33,388 bases of DNA, from the NCBI GenBank assembly GCA_019454675.1, contig JACFNV010000004.1, positions 23,309 to 56,696 of the forward strand, read 5' to 3'. Positions 1 to 8,203 of the stretch are shown here, in pieces. The stretch is from Gammaproteobacteria bacterium (GTDB lineage: Bacteria > Pseudomonadota > Gammaproteobacteria > Steroidobacterales > GCA-2729495). The first letter of the stretch is position 1. Every line of letters begins with the position of its first letter. The notes beneath the pieces are model-generated. The model did not search any database. It was not told the DNA's origin and saw nothing but the letters and a program-made list of their open reading frames with translations. The position numbers were made by a program, and so were the translations under genes.

Positions 1-2
1 AC

Positions 3-191
3 AACCAGCAGTTGTCCGAGCGCCGCGCCAGCAGCGTGATGTCCTACCTGGTCTCGCGCCAGGTGCGCGGCGACCGCTTCATCACCATCGGCGCGGGCAA
101 GAACCGGCCCATCGCCAGCAACGACACGCCCGATGGCCGCGCGCTGAACCGGCGCGTGGAGATCACCATCGTGCCGCTGACGGCGGGCTGA
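3..191 (+). CDS. OmpA/MotB C-terminal domain protein (3' fragment)
   Basis: Only the last 62 codons lie in the window; the gene begins upstream. The visible reading frame contains a helix with LSERRASSV followed by YL, then ITIGAGKNRPIASNDT and GRALNRRVEITI. This is the classic end of the OmpA-like peptidoglycan-binding fold, in which the N-D-T / R-x-x-N-R-R-V-E-I segment forms the peptidoglycan (diaminopimelate) pocket. The protein is therefore probably an outer-membrane or periplasmic protein that anchors to the cell wall. The N-terminal part is missing, so I cannot tell whether it is a beta-barrel OmpA, a Pal-like lipoprotein or a MotB-type stator. It ends in TGA and runs into a strong terminator shared with rpoH. 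Confidence 0.88.
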   Translation, partial: NQQLSERRASSVMSYLVSRQVRGDRFITIGAGKNRPIASNDTPDGRALNRRVEITIVPLTAG

Positions 192-205
192 TCGCGAGCG
201 CCGGC

Positions 206-243
206 AAAAAGGCCGCCCCGGGGTGACCCGGGGCGGCCTTTTC
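206..243. terminator. Bidirectional intrinsic terminator between the OmpA-like gene and rpoH
   Basis: A perfect 14-bp stem (209-222 with 227-240, left arm AAGGCCGCCCCGGG) closes on a GTGA tetraloop. It has a T run on the plus-strand side and an A run (206-210) that becomes the U tract on the minus strand. It sits between two convergent genes and can stop transcription from both. Confidence 0.9.
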
Positions 244-274
244 CGTTTCCCGAAAGAGGGAAAGCCCGCCCGGC

Positions 275-1138
<864 letters not shown>

Positions 1139-1169
1139 GCGTTTCACGTACCTCCCTGATGAAGTGATG

Positions 1170-1196
1170 TTAGCACTCGATGGCTTGGAGTGCTAA
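1170..1196. promoter_or_regulatory. CIRCE element (HrcA operator) upstream of rpoH
   Basis: The sequence TTAGCACTC-N9-GAGTGCTAA is a perfect match to the CIRCE consensus in both 9-bp arms and in spacer length. It lies about 31 bp upstream of the preferred rpoH start, in the 5' leader or promoter. CIRCE is the known binding site of HrcA, the heat-labile repressor of groESL and dnaK operons. The match is seen directly; that HrcA controls rpoH here is inferred. I found no convincing sigma-70 or sigma-32 hexamers in the 47 bp between CIRCE and the hsdR stop codon. Confidence 0.93.
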
Positions 1197-1206
1197 CAGG
1201 CCGATC

Positions 1207-1218
1207 GGTTCCGGAACC
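1207..1218. repeat. Short palindrome upstream of CIRCE
   Basis: GGTTCCGGAACC is a perfect 12-bp palindrome in the gap between the hsdR stop codon and CIRCE, directly beside a second small palindrome (CCGATCGG, 1201-1208). It could be a further operator for rpoH or chance in GC-rich DNA. Confidence 0.35.
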
Positions 1219-1243
1219 TAGCTCACGGTCCGGGCGGGTGGCC

Positions 1244-4200
1244 TCAGCCCGGCAGGGCGGACCGCCGGATGGCGTCCAGCTGCACGACCAACTGGTGTAT
1301 CTGCGGCTCGCTGAACAGCATTTCCGGGCCGCTGGGTGCCACGTCGGTGAATGGGGATTCATAGAGCTGCCCCGCCTCGATCACCCCGTTCTCGGTCAGG
1401 TGGGCGATGATCATCTCGACGAATTCCAGCTGGCTGGCGCTGAAGGTCTTGCCGGCGGTGAAGCGGCCCAGGGCCTCCCGGGCCGCCTTGTGCTCCATGC
1501 CGACCAGCGCCCGCACCAGCAGGCCGAGGCCGTGGGCCTGGTCGGCGGCACCGCGGATGTCCTCCGGCGAGCCGATCCGGCCGCTCTCGAGCAGGGCTTC
1601 CAGCTCCCTCATGTCCTGCCGGGTCAGCGGCTGGTTGCCACGCAGCTTTGTCACCGCTGGGTGGTCCAGGTGCTGGCGCAGGAAGGCGCGGGCCTTGTCG
1701 GTGAACCTTTCCGCGTCGGTGCCTACCGGAACGGCGGGCAGCACCACCTCGCCCTCGCCCTGCAGCTCGTCCTCGAAGTCGGAGTAGACGATGCTGCGCT
1801 CGGCCCTGTCGATGAATTGCACCAGCCCGCGCAGGCGCAGGCGCATGACTTCCAGCAGGGGGGCGGTCACATCCTGCCACCACTCATCCCCTTGCACGGC
1901 CTCGATCAGCACCATCTGCCTGGCCACCATGGGAATGCTGCCCTTCCCGGTGAGGGCGCCGGCGATGGCTTGCACCTTCCTGCGCAGCGGCTCGAAGTCG
2001 GGACCCTGCTGCAATAGCGCAAGCTGCAGGCGCAGGGCGAGCAGGTCGAAGCGGCGGGCCTCCTCGGCGTCGGTCTCGCGCCCGGAAGGCAGGCCGGCCA
2101 CCTGGTGCGACAGCTGGCGGCGTTCCTCGTCCGGGAGCCGGCCCCAGGCATCGGCCCTGGCATAGCGCTCCACCAGCTTGCGATGCGGGCGGACGATGAA
2201 GTTGTCCAGGTTCATGGCCGCCACTTCCTCGTGCAGCAGCCGCGCCAGCTGCCCGCGCAGGTCGGCCTCGGTGGTCGGGTCGTTCCACGGCACCTTGCCC
2301 AGGTCATACGCGGCGTTCATGTCGCGGCGATCCAGCGCGGCGATCAGTTCCAGCCGGGCATTGAACAGGCGCGTGGCCAGCGTGGCCCCGGTGGCGCCCT
2401 CGGAGGCCGGCAGTTCCTGGCTGAAGTACTCCAGGTTCCCGCAGTAGTCGAACACCAGGAAATATTTCTTGTCCTGCCCGGGGCCGAAGAGATCCGGGCG
2501 CAGGCGGGTGCCGCGGCCGAGCATCTGCCAGAACTTGATCTTCGAGTGCAGCTGCTTGAAGAAGACCAGGTTCACCACGTCCGGGACATCGATGCCGGTA
2601 TCCAGCATGTCCACCGAGATGGCGATGTGCGGATCCTTGCCCGTGGTGCCGAAGTCGTCGATCAGGCTTTGTGCATACTCGGTCCTGTAGGTGATGACGC
2701 GCGCGAAGTGGCCGGCGTAATGCGGGTAGTTGGCGTCGAAGCGCTCGGCGATGAACTGCGCGTGGAGCTGGTTCTTGGCGAAGATGATGGTCTTGCCGAG
2801 CGTGTCGCCGCCGGCCACCTTGAGGCCGCGCTCCATCAGGTGCGCCAGCGCCTTGTCCACCGTGTCCTTGTTGAACAGCCAGCGGTTCAGCGCCTCGGAG
2901 CCGATCTCCCGGGGTGGGGTGCCGTCGCCGGTGTCCCACTCCATCGCATCCCACTGTTCCTTCTCCTCGTCGGAGAGCTCGTCGTACCGGATGCCTTCGC
3001 GCGGGAACTTGAGCCTGACCGAGATGGCCCTGGGGGGTACCAGATAGCCATCGTGCACGGCCTCTTCCAGACCGTAGGCATCGGTGGGCACGCCGGGCTC
3101 CAGCTCGAACAGGCGGTAGGTGCTGTGCGAGACCTCGTCCTTGGGCGTGGCGGTGAGGCCCAGCAGCAAGGCATCGAACCATTCCAGGATGGCGCCGTAG
3201 CGGTCGAACACCGAGCGGTGCGCCTCGTCGATGATGATGAGGTCGAAATAGCCCGGCCCGAAGCGCCGCTGCCCGTCGGCCATGCTGTCGATCAGGCCGA
3301 GCATGGTGGGGTAGGTGGAAACGTACACTCGCCCTTGCGTGTTGCGCTCGGTGACGAGGTTCACCGGGGAGGCATCGGGCAGATGCTGCTTGAAGGCATT
3401 GAGCGCCTGGTTCACCAGCGCCACGCGATCGGCGAGGAACAGGATGCGCTTGGCCCAGTTGCAACGCAGCAGCAGATCGCAGAGCGCGATGGCGGTGCGC
3501 GTCTTGCCCGATCCGGTGGCCATCACCAGCAGTGCCTTGCGCTCCCCGCCCCGCTCGAAGGCTTCGGCCACGCGGCGGATGGCCTTTTCCTGATAGACGC
3601 GCTCGACGATGCCCGCATTGATGGGCGCCTGCGCCAGTGGCCGGCGCATGCCCCGGCGCTGCACCAGCAGCTGCAGCTCTGCTTTTGTGTAGAAGCCCTG
3701 GATGGCGCGCGGTGGGTAGTGGCCGTCGTCCCAGATCCAGTGCTCGTAGCCGTTGCTGTAGAAGATCACCGGGCGCTGGCCGAACATCCGTTCAAGACAG
3801 TCGGCGTAGAGCTTGGCTTGCTGCTGGCCCACGCGTGCATCGCGTCGCGTGCGCTTGGCCTCCACCAGCCCGAGCGGCTTGCCGTCCTCGCCCCAGAGCA
3901 CGTAGTCCACAAAGCCTGTGCCCTTCTCGTTGGGCATGCCTGCGACCTCGAACTCGCGGTCGCGGGCCTCCGCCAGCGGCCAGCCGGCCTCGTGCAGCAG
4001 CAGGTCGATGAAGGCGTCGCGGGTTTCGGCCTCGCTGTAATCGTGGGCGTCGGGCAGGCGAGCTGCGGCTTCCTTGGCCCTGGCCACCTCGACACGCAGC
4101 TGCGCGATTTCCGTGTCCAGCGCCTGCTTGTCGGCCAGCAGCGTGGCCAGATTCTCGTCGCGGGCCTGCAGCTCCCGCTGGAGTTTTTCCAGCTGCACGG

Positions 4201-4654
4201 CGCTGCGCGCAGCGGCCTGGGCCGGCGGCACGGGCAGCCTGGCGGGATCGAAGCGCAGGCCGGGGTCGGGCCGGCTGCGGCGGCCGTACTGGCGGGCCAG
4301 CCAGTAGCCGACGTGGAACAGCTCGCGCACCGCGGTGATGGCGTCCTCGGGCGGTATCGCGCGGGTATCGTGCACGGCACGATTGCCCAGCGTGACGAGG
4401 ATGCGCGCCTTGCGGAACACCGGTTCGCCGGCGGCCTGCTTGAAGCTCGGCTCGTGGACCAGCGCCGAGAGATTGTCCTGGTAGGGCAGGCGCAGCGCCG
4501 GATCGGCCTTGTAGGCCCAGTGCACCGCCAGCTCCAGCGCGCGCCGCGCATAGAAGCAGGCGGTGCGCGCATCGCCGCGCGCCAGCTCCTCCGCCTTGCG
4601 GGCGGCCTGGTACACCAGGGGCCATTCGAGCTGGAGAAAGGCGAACTGGCTCAT
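1244..4654 (-). CDS. hsdR: Type I restriction enzyme R subunit (ATP-dependent translocase/endonuclease)
   Basis: This is the motor and nuclease subunit of a type I restriction-modification system; with HsdM and HsdS it translocates and cuts unmodified DNA. The 1136 residues show a DUF4145-like N-terminal domain (about 10-130) and a predicted coiled coil (about 150-198). The nuclease core follows, with D250 and the E-A-K motif at 265-267. The SF2 helicase domain has Walker A ATGSGKT (379-385), DEAH (476-479), TATP (501-504) and motif VI QMLGRGTR (710-717). An EcoEI-type C-terminal domain completes it. All catalytic motifs are intact and the length is normal, so the enzyme should be active. It is the last gene of the hsdM-hsdS-antitoxin-toxin-hsdR run. 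A 119-bp gap containing a palindrome precedes it, so it may have its own promoter. The ribosome-binding site before the ATG is weak. Confidence 0.97.
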   Translation of the reverse strand: MSQFAFLQLEWPLVYQAARKAEELARGDARTACFYARRALELAVHWAYKADPALRLPYQDNLSALVHEPSFKQAAGEPVFRKARILVTLGNRAVHDTRAIPPEDAITAVRELFHVGYWLARQYGRRSRPDPGLRFDPARLPVPPAQAAARSAVQLEKLQRELQARDENLATLLADKQALDTEIAQLRVEVARAKEAAARLPDAHDYSEAETRDAFIDLLLHEAGWPLAEARDREFEVAGMPNEKGTGFVDYVLWGEDGKPLGLVEAKRTRRDARVGQQQAKLYADCLERMFGQRPVIFYSNGYEHWIWDDGHYPPRAIQGFYTKAELQLLVQRRGMRRPLAQAPINAGIVERVYQEKAIRRVAEAFERGGERKALLVMATGSGKTRTAIALCDLLLRCNWAKRILFLADRVALVNQALNAFKQHLPDASPVNLVTERNTQGRVYVSTYPTMLGLIDSMADGQRRFGPGYFDLIIIDEAHRSVFDRYGAILEWFDALLLGLTATPKDEVSHSTYRLFELEPGVPTDAYGLEEAVHDGYLVPPRAISVRLKFPREGIRYDELSDEEKEQWDAMEWDTGDGTPPREIGSEALNRWLFNKDTVDKALAHLMERGLKVAGGDTLGKTIIFAKNQLHAQFIAERFDANYPHYAGHFARVITYRTEYAQSLIDDFGTTGKDPHIAISVDMLDTGIDVPDVVNLVFFKQLHSKIKFWQMLGRGTRLRPDLFGPGQDKKYFLVFDYCGNLEYFSQELPASEGATGATLATRLFNARLELIAALDRRDMNAAYDLGKVPWNDPTTEADLRGQLARLLHEEVAAMNLDNFIVRPHRKLVERYARADAWGRLPDEERRQLSHQVAGLPSGRETDAEEARRFDLLALRLQLALLQQGPDFEPLRRKVQAIAGALTGKGSIPMVARQMVLIEAVQGDEWWQDVTAPLLEVMRLRLRGLVQFIDRAERSIVYSDFEDELQGEGEVVLPAVPVGTDAERFTDKARAFLRQHLDHPAVTKLRGNQPLTRQDMRELEALLESGRIGSPEDIRGAADQAHGLGLLVRALVGMEHKAAREALGRFTAGKTFSASQLEFVEMIIAHLTENGVIEAGQLYESPFTDVAPSGPEMLFSEPQIHQLVVQLDAIRRSALPG

Positions 4655-4714
4655 GCCCGGCCGAGTGTCGATAGGGCTTTCGCCTGCGGATTAGGCTGCA
4701 ACATGTCTGCAATT

Positions 4715-4731
4715 ATGGAGTGCCACTCCAT
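4715..4731. promoter_or_regulatory. Palindrome upstream of hsdR (candidate operator)
   Basis: ATGGAGTG-C-CACTCCAT has perfect 8-bp arms around one base, 61 bp upstream of the hsdR start in the only sizeable gap between the toxin gene and hsdR. This is the geometry of a dimeric repressor site. Restriction genes are often delayed relative to methylase genes by such a site, but no controller (C) protein gene is visible, so the role is unknown. Confidence 0.45.
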
Positions 4732-4773
4732 GAATGCGAGGTGATTCATCTGATTCCAGTGGATGAAACCGCG

Positions 4774-5037
4774 TCATTCATAGTGCGTCCACATGCGCAG
4801 CACCTTGACGACATGCTCTTCCCTGAGCACCTGGTACACCAGGCGGTGCTGGATATTGATGCGCCGGGAGTAGGCGCCACTCAGGTCGCCCACCAGTTTT
4901 TCGTAGGGCGGTGGGTTCTGGAACGGGTTGTCGGTCAGTATGGCCAGCAGTTCCAGGGTTTTTTCCTTGAGACCGGCAGCGGCCAGCTTGCGTGCATCCT
5001 TCTGCGCGGCCCTGGCGAAGACTATGCGCCAGCTCAC
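4774..5037 (-). CDS. YoeB/Txe-family mRNA-interferase toxin
   Basis: The product belongs to the RelE/YoeB superfamily of ribosome-dependent mRNA-cutting toxins. After the start comes SWRIVFARAAQKDARKL, then LLAILTDNPF, GDLSGAYSRRINIQHRLVYQV and a C-terminal VKVLRMWTHYE. These correspond to the YoeB core (LSGFWSRRIT.EHRLVY) and its terminal histidine-tyrosine. I place the start at the GTG at 5037, because it overlaps the antitoxin stop codon as GTGA and gives 87 residues, typical for the family. The in-frame ATG at 5058 would add seven unconserved residues and a 25-base overlap. The toxin is translationally coupled to its Phd/YefM antitoxin and embedded in a type I restriction locus. There it probably punishes loss of the locus (inferred). 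Confidence 0.88.
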   Translation of the reverse strand: MSWRIVFARAAQKDARKLAAAGLKEKTLELLAILTDNPFQNPPPYEKLVGDLSGAYSRRINIQHRLVYQVLREEHVVKVLRMWTHYE

Positions 5038-5276
5038 CAGTCCGGATCCGTGGCGCATTGATCCACGGTTTCGGCCATACCGGCCTGTATCGATTCGCGC
5101 ATGCCGGGCACGGACAGCAGGTGCAGGGTTTCCTGGATAGCGTTCCAGTCATCCTGCGAAACCAGCACGACGCTGGCGCGCTTGCCGGTGATGACGATGG
5201 GCTCGCTGGTCTCGGCCGCCTGGTCGATCAGACGGTAGAGGTTGGCGCGTGCTTCGGTGGCAGTGAGCTGGGTCAT
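5034..5276 (-). CDS. Phd/YefM-family antitoxin
   Basis: The 80-aa protein starts MTQLTATEARANLYRLIDQ, continues with SEPIVITGKRASVVLVSQDDWNAIQETL, and has an acidic C-terminal tail. This is the standard Phd/YefM layout: an N-terminal DNA-binding fold that represses the operon and a C-terminal part that neutralises the toxin. It precedes the YoeB-like toxin with a 4-base GTGA overlap. The paired CGTACG boxes just upstream are the likely autoregulatory operator. It sits between hsdS and hsdR, facing the same way. Confidence 0.92.
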   Translation of the reverse strand: MTQLTATEARANLYRLIDQAAETSEPIVITGKRASVVLVSQDDWNAIQETLHLLSVPGMRESIQAGMAETVDQCATDPDW

Positions 5277-5302
5277 GGCCGGTCGCTCGTCTGGCAGTTA
5301 CC

Positions 5303-5331
5303 CATATCGTACGTCATAACGTACGTTTCAA
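5303..5331 (-). promoter_or_regulatory. Candidate promoter and twin CGTACG operator of the antitoxin-toxin pair
   Basis: On the minus strand TTGAAA (5331-5326) is followed after 17 bp by GATATG (5308-5303), a good -35 with a weak -10. Two CGTACG cores (5308-5313 and 5320-5325, the second inside the 8-bp palindrome ACGTACGT) lie 12 bp apart, about one helical turn, between and over these hexamers. YefM/YoeB complexes are known to bind short palindromes with a GTAC core, so autoregulation is a reasonable inference. Confidence 0.55.
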
Positions 5332-5444
5332 CAAGTGATTCTTATGCCCCAGCGTGGATCCGCCTTGTGGTCCCGCTGCACGGCCAGCGCCCCCGTCTTG
5401 CGCACGGCCTGGAAGGGCAGGAGGAAGGCGAGCCAGCTTGTGGC
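5332..5444. other. Gap between hsdS and the antitoxin promoter, coding-like but without a start
   Basis: This short stretch is GC-rich with third-position bias on the minus strand. It reads as an open frame (LAFLLPFQAVRKTGAL and onward) without a start codon or ribosome-binding site. It may be the decayed end of a gene or chance. I recognise no family. Confidence 0.25.
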
Positions 5445-6563
5445 TCAGAGTGTGCCGGAGAAGGCGCGGTGCTGAAGGGAGGCGAAGAGCCCGTCGCATA
5501 TCGCTAGCGCCCGTTCTAGCTTTACTCGGTGTCTGTCAGCGTGTGAGACACGCGCTGCAAACTCTTCCTGCAGTGCGAGAGGAGGTATGGGAAATGCAAG
5601 ACGTTTCACTTCCTTCATGTGCCGGGAGTAACCCAAATCTGGGATTGGTAGGTGTTCCAGCAAGAATGACAAATAGGTAGCACCTACCTGATGTTGGGGA
5701 ACCAAAACTTTTGCACCGTCTGCGCCGACTACGAATGGGGATTTGACCAATTTGACTACACGCGTATGGTCGCCGAATACCACGAGTGGCAGCTCACTCT
5801 TACAGAGAAATTTATCGTCGTCACAGTATCCGGCTACTACTGACTGACCTTGATCGATTACTGGATGGGCTCCGGTCGGTAGATAGTCTGATTTCTGTAA
5901 TTTTTCTGATTTTGCTGTTTCATCACGTATCGTTTGATCAAATGTCCATCTTGGCCACCCTTTCGGGTTTATTACTGGATCCCCAAACATATTCAGAAAG
6001 ATGGACTGGGTGAGTTCGTCGAGCCTGGCGAGGGTGGCACGGCGCTGGGTGCGCAGCGCATCAGCCTTGTCGAGGATGTCGGCGATGCGCTTTTGTTCGG
6101 AGAGGGGTGGGAACGGAATGGGGAGCTGCTGAAGCTCTGACTTTCTCAGTGCCGGAACAGTTGTGGACGAAGTTAGTCGGTAAAAATCAACGCTCTGCAA
6201 ATATCTAAATAAAAATTGACCATCCAGATTCGGCCCTGGAATGGCCGCCATCGCGTTGTTATCGATAAGTATTGGGCAGCCGGCACGCACGCGATGATTC
6301 TGCCGAATTGCCTCGCCGATCTTGGCGAATAGTGTCGCACCGGGTGGAATTGGTTTGGCTCGAAGCTTATTCAGATCGCCTTCATCAATAAAATGAGTGG
6401 CGGCTGATAATGTTATTTTTCCTGCACGCCCAGCGTCTGAAATATCTCCGACCTTTGCGAATGGGTAATCGCCCGTAGAACGTCCTTGAAGAGTAAGAGG
6501 GAAACCCACCCCTGCTTGCAATTCGGCTACATCCCCGAGGCGAACGGTCCGCATAGCACTCAC
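5445..6563 (-). CDS. hsdS: Type I restriction-modification specificity subunit
   Basis: HsdS reads the bipartite DNA target for the HsdM/HsdR complex. The 372-aa protein has the usual two-fold layout. Target recognition domain 1 covers about residues 5-145. A conserved helix follows, with LPIPFPPLSEQKRIADILDKAD starting near 147 and running to about 190. Target recognition domain 2 covers about 200-325. A second conserved segment (FPIPPLALQEEFAARV) leads to the end. The start is a GTG overlapping the hsdM stop as GTGA; an ATG three codons downstream is the alternative. The recognition domains are visibly AT-richer (about 5560-5990 and 6130-6480) than the conserved helix between them (about 6010-6110). 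Such mosaicism is expected from exchange of recognition domains. The target sequence cannot be read from the protein. Confidence 0.95.
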   Translation of the reverse strand: MSAMRTVRLGDVAELQAGVGFPLTLQGRSTGDYPFAKVGDISDAGRAGKITLSAATHFIDEGDLNKLRAKPIPPGATLFAKIGEAIRQNHRVRAGCPILIDNNAMAAIPGPNLDGQFLFRYLQSVDFYRLTSSTTVPALRKSELQQLPIPFPPLSEQKRIADILDKADALRTQRRATLARLDELTQSIFLNMFGDPVINPKGWPRWTFDQTIRDETAKSEKLQKSDYLPTGAHPVIDQGQSVVAGYCDDDKFLCKSELPLVVFGDHTRVVKLVKSPFVVGADGAKVLVPQHQVGATYLSFLLEHLPIPDLGYSRHMKEVKRLAFPIPPLALQEEFAARVSHADRHRVKLERALAICDGLFASLQHRAFSGTL

Positions 6564-8104
6564 CCCAGCATCCCCTCCAGCTCCTCCATTCCCCGCTGGA
6601 TCTCCTGCTCCAGCGCCCGCAGCTCGGCCAGGATCTTCTTCGGCGGCTCGTGTTCCACCGTCTCATACACCACCTGCTTGTAGCGGTTGAGTGAGAGGTC
6701 ATAGCCCTCGGCGGCAATGTCCGCCTTCGGCACACAGAAGCTCTGCACGCTGCGCGGGCGCGAAAGCTCGCTGCCGCCGCGTTGCTGCCAGCGTGCCAGC
6801 ACATCGGGCAGGTTGTTCTTCTCGTGCTCCTCAGCGCTCAGTGCCGTGGCGGGCAGGGGGCCGAGCTTTTCCGCGTCCAGCAGCGGGCTGCGCTTGTCGT
6901 CGAGGCTCCAGCCATCGGCCTGCACATCGTAGAACCAGACGTTCTCGGTGCCGCCGGAGTTGGTTTTGGTGAAGACGAGGATGGCCGTCGATACACCCGC
7001 ATAGGGCCTGAAGGTGCCGCCGGGGAGCGAAACCACCGCGTCCAGCTTCTGTTCTTCCACCAGCATCTGGCGCAGCGCCTTGTGCGCACGGCTGGAGCCA
7101 AACAGCACGCCATCGGGGACGATGACGGCGGCACGGCCACCCGGCTTCAAGAGCCGCAGGAACAGAGCCAGAAAGAGCAGCTCGGTCTTCTTGGTCTTGA
7201 CCACCTGCAGCAGGTCTTTGGAGGTGTTCTCGTAGTCGAGGCTGCCGGCGAAGGGCGGGTTGGCCAGCACCAGCGTGTAGGCCTCCTCCTCGCCGGCGTG
7301 GTCCTGCGCCAGCGAGTCGCGGTAGCGGATATCGGGCGCCTCCACGCCATGCAGCAGCATGTTCATGCTGCCGATGCGCAGCATGGTGCTGTCGAAGTCG
7401 AAGCCGTGGAACATCCCGCGGTGGAAATGCGCGCGTTGCGCGGGATCGTGCAGCAGCTGCGGGTGTTCGCGGCGCAGGTACTCGCCGGCGGCGACGAGGA
7501 AGCCCGCGGTGCCGCAAGCGGGGTCGCAGATGGTGTCCCCGGGTGCGGGCTGCACCAGTTCCACCATCAGCTGGATGATGTGGCGCGGGGTGCGGAACTG
7601 ACCGTTCTGGCCGGCGCTGGCGATCTTGGCCAGCATGTACTCGTAGATGTCGCCGTTGGTGTCGCGCTCCTGCATGGGTACCGCGTCGAGCAGGTCCACC
7701 ACCTTGGCCAGCAGCGCGGGCGTGGGGATGGTGAAGCGCGCATCCTTCATGTGCTGCGCGTAGGTGCTGCCCTCGCCCCGGCCCAGGCCGCTGCGCAGGA
7801 AGGGGAAGACATGCTCGCCCACCACCTCGAACATCTCGGCGGGGGCGAAGTTCTTGAAGCGCGACCAGCGGCAGTCGCTCCAGTCACGGCCGCGGCTGTC
7901 CGCGCCCTCGGGGAAGACGGGCTGCTCGATCGGCTTGCCGGTGCGCCGCGCCTTGTTCTCGGCCAGCGTGTGCAGCTCGTCGAGGCGGCGGATGAAGAGC
8001 AGGTAGGTGATCTGTTCGATGACCTCCAGCGGGTTGGCGATGCCCCCTGACCAGAAGGCGTTCCAGATGCCGTCGATCTGGCTGCGGATGGTGCCGGTGA
8101 TCAT
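6560..8104 (-). CDS. hsdM: Type I restriction-modification N6-adenine methyltransferase subunit
   Basis: HsdM methylates adenine in the sequence chosen by HsdS and marks host DNA as self. The 514 residues begin with a four-helix HsdM N-terminal domain (about 5-140: SQIDGIWNAFWSG, ITYLLFIRRLDEL). The N6-methylase domain has the SAM-binding motif DPACGTAGF (194-202) and the catalytic NPPF (282-285). I chose the ATG at 8104 (MITGTIRSQ) because the family begins there; the frame stays open 23 codons further without a good ribosome-binding site. It is the first gene of the restriction locus, 99 bp after the ftsX stop, and overlaps hsdS by 4 bases. No strong promoter is visible in that gap, so it may be read from the ftsYEX transcript or from a weak local promoter. 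Confidence 0.96.
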   Translation of the reverse strand: MITGTIRSQIDGIWNAFWSGGIANPLEVIEQITYLLFIRRLDELHTLAENKARRTGKPIEQPVFPEGADSRGRDWSDCRWSRFKNFAPAEMFEVVGEHVFPFLRSGLGRGEGSTYAQHMKDARFTIPTPALLAKVVDLLDAVPMQERDTNGDIYEYMLAKIASAGQNGQFRTPRHIIQLMVELVQPAPGDTICDPACGTAGFLVAAGEYLRREHPQLLHDPAQRAHFHRGMFHGFDFDSTMLRIGSMNMLLHGVEAPDIRYRDSLAQDHAGEEEAYTLVLANPPFAGSLDYENTSKDLLQVVKTKKTELLFLALFLRLLKPGGRAAVIVPDGVLFGSSRAHKALRQMLVEEQKLDAVVSLPGGTFRPYAGVSTAILVFTKTNSGGTENVWFYDVQADGWSLDDKRSPLLDAEKLGPLPATALSAEEHEKNNLPDVLARWQQRGGSELSRPRSVQSFCVPKADIAAEGYDLSLNRYKQVVYETVEHEPPKKILAELRALEQEIQRGMEELEGMLG

Positions 8105-8203
8105 GCTTGCGGTTTCTTGTGCCTCGGTTCCGTTTGGCCGGCCCGATGAGGGAGGCAGGCCCTTCCCGCGCAAAGGTATCAGAGGTAGCGGCGCCAGCCC
8201 GTC

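Noticed and set aside
2105..4744. A very long plus-strand open frame (879 codons) opposite hsdR
   Set aside because: It is the antisense shadow of hsdR caused by high third-position GC. It has no ribosome-binding site, no domain and a composition rich in H, Q, G and A.
8105..8203. An attachment site or target duplication at the ends of the restriction island
   Set aside because: Only a 7-base match (CAGCCCG) is shared by the two junctions, which is expected by chance at this base composition.
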